From contig OY759221.1 of NCBI GenBank assembly GCA_963662175.1, positions 20,199,027 through 20,263,026 on the forward strand: a DNA stretch of 64,000 nucleotides, written 5' to 3'. Made by a program: the position numbers and the translations under genes. Below, piece by piece: positions 43,789 through 54,016 of this stretch. Position 1 is the first letter of the stretch; each line of letters opens with the position of its first letter. Origin of the DNA: Aradus depressus. Its lineage: Eukaryota; Arthropoda; Insecta; Hemiptera; Aradidae. Under the pieces are notes generated by a model. The model saw nothing but the letters and a program-made list of their open reading frames with translations. It was not told the origin of the DNA and ran no database searches.

Positions 43789-44369
43789 GGTTTAAAAATA
43801 AATCTATATAAAATTAAAAGCCTAAACAAATGTAGGTTAGGTTAGGTTAGGTTTTATGACTCATGCCCGGGCTTTAACTACAAGGTCATATCGCCTACTA
43901 CCAGAGCGCTCTTTTCGTCACTCTGGTGGACATGAGCCCGACTCTACTGTGGGAGTCCTAAATTTTGCTTACCCTAAATTTTTATTCATCTAGGGTAGGG
44001 GTCTTTAACGAGTACCTGACATCGTACAGGCTCGGGACCATCGCTTAACGTCCCATCCGAAGGACGGCGTGCTTAAGTTTATTTTACCTCCCAGATAAAA
44101 TAACCTAAGGGCCTCGGTTGGGTTACGAACCCACGACCTTGAGCTCAGAAGTCAAGCACGCATACCACTGAGCTACCGGCGCCCTCTAAACAAATGTATT
44201 TATACAATTTATAAAAAATATTTACTGGAAATACTAGTTTTTTTTAATTCTCTTTTACTGGATGTAAAAGAGAATTAAAAAAAACTAGTATTTCCAGTAA
44301 ATATTTTTTATAAATTGTATAAATACATTTGTTTAGGCTTTTTATTTTATATAGATTTATTTTTAAACC
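43789..44369. repeat. 106-bp-arm palindrome, left arm split by a SINE
   Basis: The right arm 44264-44369 is the reverse complement of 43789-43834 joined to 44199-44258, with one mismatch seen and a 5-bp loop (44259-44263). A family A SINE plus its 13-bp target duplication separates the two parts of the left arm. The arithmetic closes exactly: 46 + 73 - 13 = 106. Confidence 0.9.
43835..44185 (-). mobile_element. tRNA-derived SINE (family A), full-length, reverse
   Basis: Complete reverse copy from the (AGGTT)n tail to the GCTACCGGCGCCCT head. It is flanked by a perfect 13-bp duplication CTAAACAAATGTA (43822-43834 and 44186-44198). It is almost identical to the copy at 11531-11881, so both are fairly young. 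Confidence 0.93.
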
Positions 44370-44490
44370 AATTGGATATTGCTTTCTCACATGACGTGCA
44401 GAACACAGTCTTTCCATGGAACTTAAGTTCACGATAATTAATAATCCAACTTTTTACTTTGGAAGAATAACTCGATCCCACTTTAGGCAT
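44370..44490 (-). pseudogene. hAT-like transposase N-terminal fragment
   Basis: From an ATG at 44490 the minus strand reads MPKVGSSYSSKVKSWI, then ELKFHGKTVFCTSCEKAI. The FHGKTVFCTSC pattern is like the CGG-binding-protein type zinc finger that starts many arthropod hAT transposases. The frame meets the palindrome at 44369 and is then lost, so only the N-terminus remains. The assignment rests on one short motif. Confidence 0.35.
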
Positions 44491-44877
44491 CATTGTCTTT
44501 CTTTTTAGAACCAATGTGCTCAAAGGTAACAATAAAGATACAATAATACTGAGTATAGCATAAAGTGGAAGGGAGCGGAAATGATGGGGATTATTGGCTT
44601 TCCACGAATTTAGAGAGAGTCAAACTGGAAAATAATCCCAGAAAAGCGGGCCTTATTCAGTGCGTTTAAAACAGCCACGTAATATTTCACGAAACTTTCC
44701 TTTCTAAATTTGTATGTATACATTTTCAAACTAACTTACAAATAAATTTTCTAATTACGACAAAATATGCAATTTTGCGCAGTAAAAACTTAAAACGTGC
44801 AAAATAAAATTAATCTCTAATTATAAGTATTTTTCTACCTGATTTCCGTTCATTGGAGCTGATGACCCTTTCGATTA

Positions 44878-44955
44878 ATTGCATTTTTCGACATAGTGCC
44901 CTACACCTCTATATTGCATTTTTCGACGTAGTGCTCTACACCTCTATATTGCATT
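44878..44955. repeat. 35-bp tandem repeat, 2.2 copies
   Basis: Unit ATTGCATTTTTCGACATAGT plus 15 more bases at 44878-44912, repeated at 44913-44947 with two changes, and a partial third copy. Confidence 0.85.
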
Positions 44956-45705
44956 TGTTCTCGTGCATTCTTCAAACTGGGTTGCCAGTCTTTTCAACAC
45001 AGATCTCAGCCCTCCACATCACTAAAGACTTGCTCCAAGTGTGAAGATTCATTGAGGTAATTTCATATATCAAAGACATGCCTCCTCTTTCTATACGGTT
45101 GTTCAGTCCTATTATCCGTCCTGATGGTCTCTTCGCGTCTTGTTCTCTTCCTACTTACCGGAAGTTACCCATGGTTCCACTTTCTTCTTCCGACATCTAA
45201 TTGTACATATTATTGAACCATGAACACTATTGTACTGACCAAGAGCCCCAAGCCTGCTATACTTGTTCTGAAAGTAACAACTTGAAAAAGGTACGTTTCA
45301 AGGCTTTCTGAAAGCAAATGTGTTGCAGTGCAATTGTGTTTTGAATCGTCACAAAAATAATAAAAATCTTTAAAAAAAATTTGAAAAAATAAAAACTAAA
45401 AAAAATTATTTATACATTTGTATCTTTTTTTTATTTACTTAGTAACTATTTTTAATTATAGCAATTTATAAGCATTTATATTTAAGTGTTTTATTGAATT
45501 CCCTTATCCATCCATAATATTGAGGAGCAGTCGATAAAATTCCTAAAGCACTTTTCGAATATTGTTAACTCCCCTCCTCCAACATACACTATTTTTTTCT
45601 TTACTAAAAGATGAGTGAAATAATTAAAATTTACAGAGAATTTTCTTAAATTTAATTTTAACTTTATTAAAATAAGAATAGATTTTAGTTTTATTTTGTA
45701 ATTTA

Positions 45706-45890
45706 TGGGCTTTAACTACTGGGACTTATTGCCTACTACCAGAGCGCTCTCTCATCGCACTGGTGGACATGAGCTCGACTTAGATACCTAGGCTAGGGGT
45801 CTTTGACGAGTACCTGACATCGCACAGGCTCGAGACCTTCGCTTAACGAGGGATGGCGTGCTTACTGTTTTTTTTTTTACCTCCTAAATG
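45706..45890 (-). repeat. SINE family A, degraded reverse copy
   Basis: GGGCTTTAACTACTGGG, CTACTACCAGAGCGCTCT and GAGTACCTGACATCGCACAG match the family. The head is missing. It lies about 420 bp before the DUSP23-like start codon. Confidence 0.75.
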
Positions 45891-46313
45891 AAATATGTAA
45901 AGGTTTAAAATCGCGAATAGATTCAGGTATTTATACAAAAAAACACTAGGATTCTACCCTAATCCTTCTCACAGTATGTGTTAAATTAACTAGTCTTTCA
46001 CATGCATAATTTGAGTTAGGAAAACAATATACAAAAAAAACTGAATAACCTTTTGAGAATATTATAAAGGCCATTTCTCTAGTGAGGATATTCCATTAGG
46101 CATCAATTTTAACGTAACTCTCCTTTTTAAAAACTGGCACAGTACATTTTATTTTCCATTATATACCCTTGCATGCCAAAAAGGGAGACCGATCATTGCC
46201 GAAGTTGGTCGATCCAGAGGACTGGCCAGTGGCCCAGAGATTTGTTCTATCTCCGTCTGAGGTTCAGTCTTTGGTAGGTCACCAGTTCCACAAGACCCTC
46301 TCCCCTCAGCACC

Positions 46314-49300
46314 ATGGATATTCAGAAGGAACTTGCCGAAGTGGATCCCATACCGCCTTGGAATTTCAAGTGGATCGTCAGAAAACAATTGGCCATTATG
46401 GGTATGTTAATTTATTCAAATTTTTTTTTTTTGATAAATCTCTAGGTCAACATATATTTTTTTTAGTTCGGAATGTTGACTCTGATTAGTATTATTAATA
46501 TTTATTAGTCTGATTTTTAATATTTAATTTCCTCTTTTTTTTTTAAGGATTTCCGCTGATAAAACATATTTTGAATAGTTAATGTGTCAAATACATTTTT
46601 AATAGAATCTCTTTACACCAGACAAACTTTTGCAAGAAATCCACTATTTTCCTCTATTATCTCGAAGCCCCTTGCAAACGCGTGCTCATCGTCATTCCGT
46701 TTAGTTCTTCCAATCAAGAAGTTTAGTTTTTCAGACTCTCAACGACTAACTTCGAATCTTTCGGCTTATGTCGTTTTTAATATTTCTATTCCAATGAGGT
46801 ATATTATTGTACTTGTATGCTCTCTATTAATATGGAGACCCTTGAACAAGCCAATCCTGAGATACTCAGTGTTCAAAAGTACATAAGTAGAAGGGAAAGA
46901 AATGACCAGTCGGCCAAAAGTGTTCAAGTCGACTTATGTAATTTGGACTGTAGGCAATGCATCAAAACTGTATGTGATCAAATTGACACATATCGACTTG
47001 TGTATACTTATTGATAGGAATGCAACTACATAAGTGGACTTGAGTAGTTTAGGGCTAATCAACATGGTAGCAAATGTATATCTAGTAAACTGCCACAATG
47101 ACATAAGTAGACTTGAGATCAAAAATGCAACTATCGACCCAAATTTAATCACGAATTTATAAATTAGGCAATATAAATCATACTTTAGAGTTGATATTGA
47201 AAGGATACAAAGAAATACTGATTATAGGGAAATTTTCAAACTGTTGGTGGTGTTTTGTGGAAACTATGTTTTCTGACTTATGTACTTTAGCCCGCCCACC
47301 ACAGATATATAAATTTCTCGAAGTCCACTTCACTTGAGGGTCTTCTCCATCTTCTTTTTTCAACTCGCCATCATTCTCAATAAATAATTTATTAATAATA
47401 TAAATTATAAATACCACGACAGACTGTCCACTGTTCCAGGAGCTACCGAGCTACCACATACAACATCGGACAACCCACCACTATACGACGTCCCAAATCT
47501 AGACTTCTCCAGTACATGTTAATTTGAGGACTTTTACCGAATGTTTTCAATATAATATTAATGTAAATAGTTAAGGGTATCTCTATTTAGAGATATTCCT
47601 TAATCTAATTCGCCATGTTACCCCCACATACATTTTGTTGAACTGGTGAAATTAAGAAGACTGTGTTATCGTACCGGTTCGGCGTCTCCCTAGTCTACAT
47701 CTGGAAAACTAAAAGGAACTTGTGTATCTACATTTTACCCTATTCGTGTAGGTTACCCCAAGAGTAAAGAGAACGTGCGGTATCTACTAGACGCTGGGAT
47801 CATCCATCTTGTATCGCTCTCCCCTGAGAAGCAACCTCCCTTCGAGTACTTCCCCTTCCATTTCCGATGGACTCCCCTTGACATACTTGAGTTTGACCCT
47901 CCCACCCTCGACCAGATCCTTGCCTTCATCAACGTCTGCAAAGTGGCTCTTCACAACAATGAGGTCACTTCACTCCCCTTATATGTAATGGTTTTTGAAA
48001 ACTATAACCTGAATTGCAGAATGTTGCATGATGGTCATATAACAAAAGACAATTCCATTCCATAGTTGTTTTAAAGCTGCAATCAGGCCTCAATATTGTT
48101 AAGTCAGATTCTGCAACAGCCTATGTATTTTTTATCTAGAATTTTATTAATAGAATTTTTAGCTCGCATTCGATGCACGGTGCATGTTCACAAATAATGA
48201 CTATATGTTTGACTTATACGTATCTAATTGTTTGCTTAAATATAATTTATTTCGTTAGTTTTCTTCGCGAAATTAATCAGAAATGAAGGATAATTTCAGA
48301 TTTACCCTAAAAAAGCTTTTGTTGATAACTGCCGTTGTAATGAATGTATTGAAAGAAATTTCATATGTATATTCAAAGTCCTCTAAGGACAACACATATT
48401 GATTTTCAACGGAACTCAAAATCTAAACCCAATAACTGAGGATGTAATGAATGTATCGACACAAAATTTAGTCTGAGGATTTAGAACCCACTATGTAAGT
48501 CAAATATTCAGTTTTAGCACATAACGAACAATTGACTTTGGAGAGGGAAAGCGAAAATGTAATTGATTACTTTTAATTATTCTCACTGAGAATCGGACAC
48601 AGAGAATCGGGTTAACGCACGTACACATTTTAATGCGAAAGAGGCAACCGAAATGTCCTCTCTGCCGGGAAACACTATCTGTTCTGGACATATTGGAAAC
48701 TTGCATCACACTTAAGCCATGTAGAGACAGAAGGATTCCTCATGATATATGTATATTCATAAGCAGTTTAAAAAATTGGTTCTCCATATACGATGCAGTT
48801 ACTGCAATTCTTGCGGAATATCGATTTATACAAAAAAATATAATAGAAGAAGGGTGCTCTCCCCCTTCTGCCGCTCTAGAAGTGACAGGGAGAGAACCCC
48901 GATGTAAAGGAGTACGGAGTGGTACCATAGGCTGCTGCTCTCTGTGCTCTGACAGTCAGAGCAGTCAGGAGAGATAGCAGCACTGAAGTTACCCCGCTGA
49001 GAGAATGTCCAAGTTGTGCAGGCGCTAATGACCTCAGTTGACGATGCGCCAAATTTTTAAAAAAAATGACTTCTTTATTTTTCCAGGCCATCGGGGTCCA
49101 TTGCCGAATGGGACGAGGTAGGAGCGGGGTGATGGCTGCCTGTTACATGGTCTACTTCTACGATATGCTCCCCTGGAACGCCCTTATCGCTATTCGTCGG
49201 TCTCAGCCTGGGTCCATTGAGACCTACAGTCAGGAGAAGGCTGTGCACACCTATTACGACTATCTCATGACCACTGAGAACAGACCCGCCGAGGTGGATG

Positions 49301-49386
49301 ATGTCGATCTCTACATCAGTACACTTCCCAGGCCAAGATGGGACTTTAAACCACGTCCAAGGAAAATATTTGACTATGAAATGTAA
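46314..49386 (+). CDS. DUSP23: DUSP23-like dual-specificity protein phosphatase, complete
   Basis: Three exons join in phase: 46314-46401, 47752-47963 and 49087-49386, giving 199 aa plus TAA. The ATG has a good context (ACCATGG). The N-terminus PPWNFKWIVRKQLAIMGYP matches the DUSP23 type. The phosphatase signature VHCRMGRGRSG is at the start of exon 3 (Cys106 nucleophile, Arg112). GSIETYSQEKAV is the conserved alpha-helical motif that follows. The protein would be a cytosolic phosphatase of phospho-Tyr/Ser/Thr. Two oddities: the expected general-acid Asp position seems to read Glu76 (LEFDPP, where mammals have PDFCPP), and a tail of about 45 residues (DVDLYISTLPRPRW onwards) extends beyond the usual 150 aa. 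AATAAA overlaps and follows the stop. Confidence 0.92.
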
Positions 49387-49389
49387 ATA

Positions 49390-50345
49390 AATAAATGAAA
49401 ATATTCATATTTTTAATTGTTTGTAATGACATATCAATGGTTCAAATACCCAGGTTTGTTTTCGCATTGTTTTTTTTCTAGAGATTTAAAATACTCCGAA
49501 TCTATCTGCAAAAATATCTTTTTTGTTTCATCAAAATGTTTTGTTGAGCAAAATGTTCACGAGAACTCCTCATTCCACATCTAGTTTTATTGGGGGGCTT
49601 AACTCCGAACTTACTCTGGATGAAAGGAATATATCCACACAATATTTGTTATTTGATTTCAGAAGTCGATAGGTGAATCTCTTGTTGATTTTGAGTCAAA
49701 TCAATCAAAGATAAGGAACGATTCAATGGGAAAGTGGAAGCTTATGAGCTTTCACGTCTCTGACAAGTGTCCATTCGTAAATTAACCTTTAAAAAATTAC
49801 AAAATATTTCGAACTAGTATAATATAAACATATAAATGCGTCCAAGAACTATAACAAAAGTGTACGAACTTACTGCGCAAGGATATATCCACTGCGCAAT
49901 ACCACTAATGCAATACAAAAACCTATTGTTCAATGATAATTTCTTATCAATTTGAATTAAGGTCGCTCGGAAGCTTTTGTTTCTAATTCAACTAACTTAC
50001 ATGGTGATTAGAAGACGATTGCGTCAAAAAGTATGTTGGGAATGTAATTATTAGGTATCCTTCTACTTGCTAAAGAGACATATATCTTTGGGGTGAGCTA
50101 TGAAACTAACTTCTAAGAAATTGAAATACTTATAAAATATTTTACATAGTGTAATATTGAATTTTGTAGTCATAAAAGATATTTTATAAAAGAAATTTGA
50201 AAAAAAAATTCGATCCAACTTTTATAAAAGATCTTTGTCAAAGAACTTTTATAGTATAATACCCGCCTAAATAAGGATAGCAATAGTCCTTACAAAGAAG
50301 TAGAGGTTAAGAACTCCCTTCTCCTGCCTGATAAGTATAAAGAAA
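49390..50345. other. Intergenic region after DUSP23
   Basis: AT-rich DNA after the polyadenylation signal, with no gene or repeat boundary recognised until the hAT element at 50346. Confidence 0.45.
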
Positions 50346-50977
50346 CAGGAGCGTAGCCAGGATTTTGTGCAGGGGGGGGGGGGGGCAAAGTTAGGCTACG
50401 AGGGTGGGGGGTATAGACTCCCGGGGGCACATCCCGCAGTTTCCGTGGTTAGCGCTGCAGACTTTTTGTTATTAATTTGGGAGACTTGGACCTCTAGAAG
50501 CTCCCCCTGAGGTAACCACTGACTGTAATACTTAAGTTGACTTTACATGAGCAGCAAAAATGCAAAGCGCAGCAAATGCGCGCTGTGGTTTCTGTGCTTT
50601 TAGAATTAAATGACTCACATCCAATAGCGTGCCTTTGCTGCTGCTGCACCTTGCATTTATATTGAGCATGTAAAATCAGCTTTAAGAGTATAAAGTATAA
50701 GATAAATGAGGATTTTGAGCGAGGAAATGAAATGATCGAATTCATATATATTTAAATAAATGTAATATGACTTGTTTTGTACATGTACATTTATGTAACA
50801 GCTGATTGCTGATTTAAGAATCAGACGCACGGGAAATTTGAAGATCCTATTGGTAACTTGCAAGCAATGTATTTTTAATAAAAACTATGTTTTTAGTTTG
50901 TTTAATTTCTGTCTTGGTTTTTTGCTCTGGCCTAGGGGGGGGGGGGGGGGGGGGCACTCGGCAATATCGGGCCCCTG
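50346..50977. mobile_element. hAT MITE, 632 bp, with internal G-runs
   Basis: Begins CAGGAGCGTAGCCAGG and ends GGGCCCCTG, with imperfect inverted ends. It is flanked by a perfect 8-bp duplication TAAAGAAA (50338-50345 and 50978-50985). It has no transposase frame. Poly(G) runs lie close to both ends (about 50373-50386 and 50936-50954). A related copy lies at 60967-61609. Confidence 0.88.
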
Positions 50978-51254
50978 TAAAGAAAGGACGCTGTAATTGA
51001 AAAAAAAAGTGATCTTCATAACTTTTGAGTCGATGAGGGGACAAATATTATTATAAGATCATCGGAAAATACTTTTTCATGAAATATACTCACGTAGGGC
51101 GTAGAAGATAGTAAATTTCGATATTCCTTGTGACAGTCATTCGATACATTTCTGCGATGTGTATCGACATAGTGGAAAGCTAATAAAATAAATAAAAGCA
51201 AAGAATTTGTTTAACATTTATATTGTCTAATTCTATAAAAAATATATTCATAAA

Positions 51255-51288
51255 GTGTACCAGTTTCGACTTACGCCATCGTCAGCAC
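51255..51288 (-). ncRNA. Candidate hammerhead ribozyme (left arm)
   Basis: Mirror copy of the motif at 51507-51540, with the core CTGACGA at 51285-51279 on the minus strand. The sequence is identical through the core and stems. Confidence 0.53.
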
Positions 51289-51506
51289 AAGGTTCAAAAG
51301 TAACATTTAACCAGTAAACTCACTCCAAATTCTCACCCCTGTTAATGCCACTAAGTTAATATTATAATATTGTGTATTTTCATTGTAAAGAATATATATA
51401 TATTCTTTACAAAGAAAATACACAATATTATAATATTAACTTAGTGGCATTAACAGGGGTGAGAATTTGGAGTGAGTTTACTGGTTAAATGTTACTTTTG
51501 AACCTT

Positions 51507-51540
51507 GTGCTGACGATGGCGTAAGTCGAAACTGGTACAC
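51507..51540 (+). ncRNA. Candidate hammerhead ribozyme (right arm)
   Basis: CTGACGA at 51510-51516. Stem II is GGC/GTC around a GTAA loop (one G-U pair). GAAA is at 51528-51531. Stem III is ACT/GGT (one G-U pair). H17 is A at 51537. Stem I is GTG (51507-51509) with CAC (51538-51540). All invariant core bases are present. An extra T between the core and stem II makes it less ideal than the 10465 copy. An identical copy lies on the minus strand at 51288-51255. Confidence 0.55.
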
Positions 51541-51727
51541 TAAGTATATATATATATATCATTTTATTAGATTGTTGACAACTCAAATATTTGTAAATGT
51601 TATATTAAGGTAAGACTCCCCCCCTCCACCAGGGCCTTTCCCAGGGGTCAGGGTATCACAGTCTTAGGTCATCTCAGGTATGTATAAATAAGACAACCTA
51701 GCAAATATAAATGTCACTTTTGACCTT

Positions 51728-51763
51728 TGTGCTGATCATGGCATAAGCCGAAACCGATACACT
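51728..51763 (+). ncRNA. Hammerhead-like motif with mutated core
   Basis: Reads CTGATCA where CTGANGA is needed, so the catalytic G is a C. Stem II GGC/GCC and GAAA are kept. It is predicted inactive. Confidence 0.5.
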
Positions 51764-51830
51764 TTATGAATGTATTTTTGTGGAATTGGACAATATGAAA
51801 GTTAATAATTTCTTTATTTTTATTTAATTA

Positions 51831-53636
51831 ACGTAGGCCCTAATCTGTGAAAAAATTAATTTAAATGACCATATTTGAAATCTAATCTCGACTTTGTATT
51901 GACTCATAATATACCTAAATTTATACTAAGATTTCCCCATCAGTTGATTGGTACAATGTTCGCTAAGTGGCTTGGGATACAATTGGTTTTATTTTGGCAA
52001 AGGTGCAGTGTACAGTCTATATATAAAATTAACAAACCTAGACGTGACATGTCTATTTATGAATCACCGTCTTAGCTAATTCATTGTAATTATTCAAAGT
52101 GCTACATATATAAATGTCTTTCGAATATAAATTGGGGTCATCGATTACTTTTTACTTTTACACTTCCTCATTCTCTCATTATAATGCAAACGAACCAGAC
52201 GACAACAAAGGGGCCAATTATTTTTCATGTTATAGCAATGCTCTAGAGACCATTAGTTCAATTTTTGTCTGTTTGAGCATCATTATTATACCTTATATTC
52301 GCCAAATTTACAGAACATATCAAGGGTCGTCCTTACTAAGAATGGACTATCTAGCATCCAAACATTTCAAGAAATATGTCTTCTTCAAGATATCTCAAGG
52401 ATGATACGACAATAATTTTAGGCTGTAGGGCGTTAAACTTGTTAAATGAGGGAAGGGGCGATGATGGGAAGAAACAATAACGTTAACAATTTTTTTTTTG
52501 TGACGACCCCTGGCATTTCATATCAAAGGGTTCGAAAATATACATTATACTTTTTTCTTGAAAGTAGCGAGCTGTCAGTTGAAAACTGTTATTCTTATCA
52601 TATTTACGGAACTTTGAAGATTATTTTGAGAGTGACTCAACTCGAAATGTGCGCCATGTGATATACAAAAAATGTTATTAAACGGAAGGAGGGCAGGATT
52701 TCCTTTTACGATAATGACATTTGGCATATCATATCGAAGGGTGCGAAGAGAAAAATACTGTACCAATTTTTTTTTCCGGAGAGAAGCAGGAGAGGGGTGC
52801 AGAGGATATGTCAGAACATCGCAGGTACTCAGCTTCACATAAAGTAATATAGTGCAGTGTTATTCCCTAGCAGTCTGATCCGATTTCACATCAAAGACGG
52901 CTAACACAGCTAGTATTGTTTTTTATATTTTAAAATTCCTGCAAATGTTCTAGTTAAAAATGCCTTGACAGATTGACCCTCATATTTTCAAACAGTTGTT
53001 CATAAAAATCTGATTTGCATTTAACTTCTTAGCTATGAATAACGTCATGTAGTTCGCATCATCATGGAGAGTTAAGCCCAATATGCTAATACGTAGATAT
53101 GCTACACTAGTACTTAAGTGCACTTATCCCAAATATTGACTGTCAAATTTGTCAATAATATAGAATATCAATCAGAGAAAAAATTTGGGGTCTTATAAAG
53201 ATAACAAATATACTTAAAATATTGTTTTAATATGTTAATATGTTAAAATGGACATTGTGAAGGAAAAAAGCAGTAGTTACGTAGTGTAACTTTACAAGAG
53301 ATATTTATGTTACGTAAGTACTGTAATAAAATAATCATTCAATTGTAATAATATTATTTACATTAATATATAAAGAGCCAATAGATTTTCATTTAAAGAA
53401 TATCCACGATATTCATAGTAATTCAGATATTATACGCAATGTTCAAATAATATTTTTCTGTCTGCAGTATTTCTTACAGTGTTACTTTACGTACAACGAG
53501 TGAAGGTATAGGATATTGATAGACTGGAAAGTCAGAGAGAATTAGAATAATATTAGTAAATAATATTTACGTGTTAAAAAAATTCTCGAATAAAAATAAT
53601 TTTTATTAGATAATGAAAATAGAGATATTAAATAAA
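51831..53636. other. Intergenic AT-rich region
   Basis: No recognised gene. 52114-52404 is open for 96 codons from an ATG but resembles nothing I know and has no splice or promoter support. Confidence 0.35.
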
Positions 53637-53888
53637 TTATTTTTTTGTTAGAATAAAATTATATTTCAACGATCCCATTAAATCAGAAGCTTCTAAATTA
53701 ATTAGAAGATTAAAATTTTTTAAAAAATCATTAATTTCGTATATTTTAATTAATAATTTAATAAATAATTGTATATATTTTTCTAAAGTTGTAAAGTCTA
53801 GTGGCAAATTAATTTTTTTAATTCTAAGAAAATCTCCGTATTTAGAATTTTGTAGGTAAAACGTTTGTTTATCTTTAAAGTAGAATAA
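53637..53888 (-). CDS. Very AT-rich open frame, possible PUR-repeat-like fragment
   Basis: About 84 sense codons run without a stop on the minus strand to a TAA at 53639-53637, in DNA of roughly 80% AT, where stops should be frequent. There is no ATG near its start, so it could be a terminal exon (a possible acceptor is TTTAAAG at about 53875) or a pseudogene. The segment QTFYLQNSKYGDFLRIKKI, followed by alternating hydrophobic residues, is loosely like the repeats of PUR-alpha-type nucleic-acid-binding proteins. Codon use (AAT, TTA, ATT, AAA) is unlike the GC-richer exons of the neighbours. The assignment is tentative. Confidence 0.25.
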   Translation of the reverse strand, partial: LFYFKDKQTFYLQNSKYGDFLRIKKINLPLDFTTLEKYIQLFIKLLIKIYEINDFLKNFNLLINLEASDLMGSLKYNFILTKK

Positions 53889-54016
53889 TTACCGCAACAC
53901 ACAGACTATGAACATTTCAAAGCTTCTTTTTACAAATTATAAATATAAATATAATTTAAATAACTAATTATTATTCATTTGAGAATTTGTTCTATTAACA
54001 ATGTCTATGGTGTTGT

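Larger units (their letters stand above)
51254..51541. repeat. Palindrome, 144-bp arms, hammerhead in each arm
   Basis: The arms are near-perfect reverse complements about a centre at 51397.5 in an AT repeat; one difference is visible (TCATTG against TCTTTG). Each arm contains the hammerhead-like motif near its outer end. Confidence 0.92.
51141..51830. mobile_element. Penelope-like cluster around a palindrome
   Basis: A reverse tail (51141-51253), a palindrome with two hammerhead motifs (51254-51541), and a further forward copy (about 51710-51830) with a mutated core. All share the GTGGAATTAGACAATAT-like tail or its complement. No reverse transcriptase is present. No clean target duplication found for the whole cluster. 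Confidence 0.6.

Noticed and set aside
52114..52404. Plus-strand frame of 96 codons
   Set aside because: No recognisable motif, low-complexity AT-rich composition at one end, and no neighbouring exon in phase.
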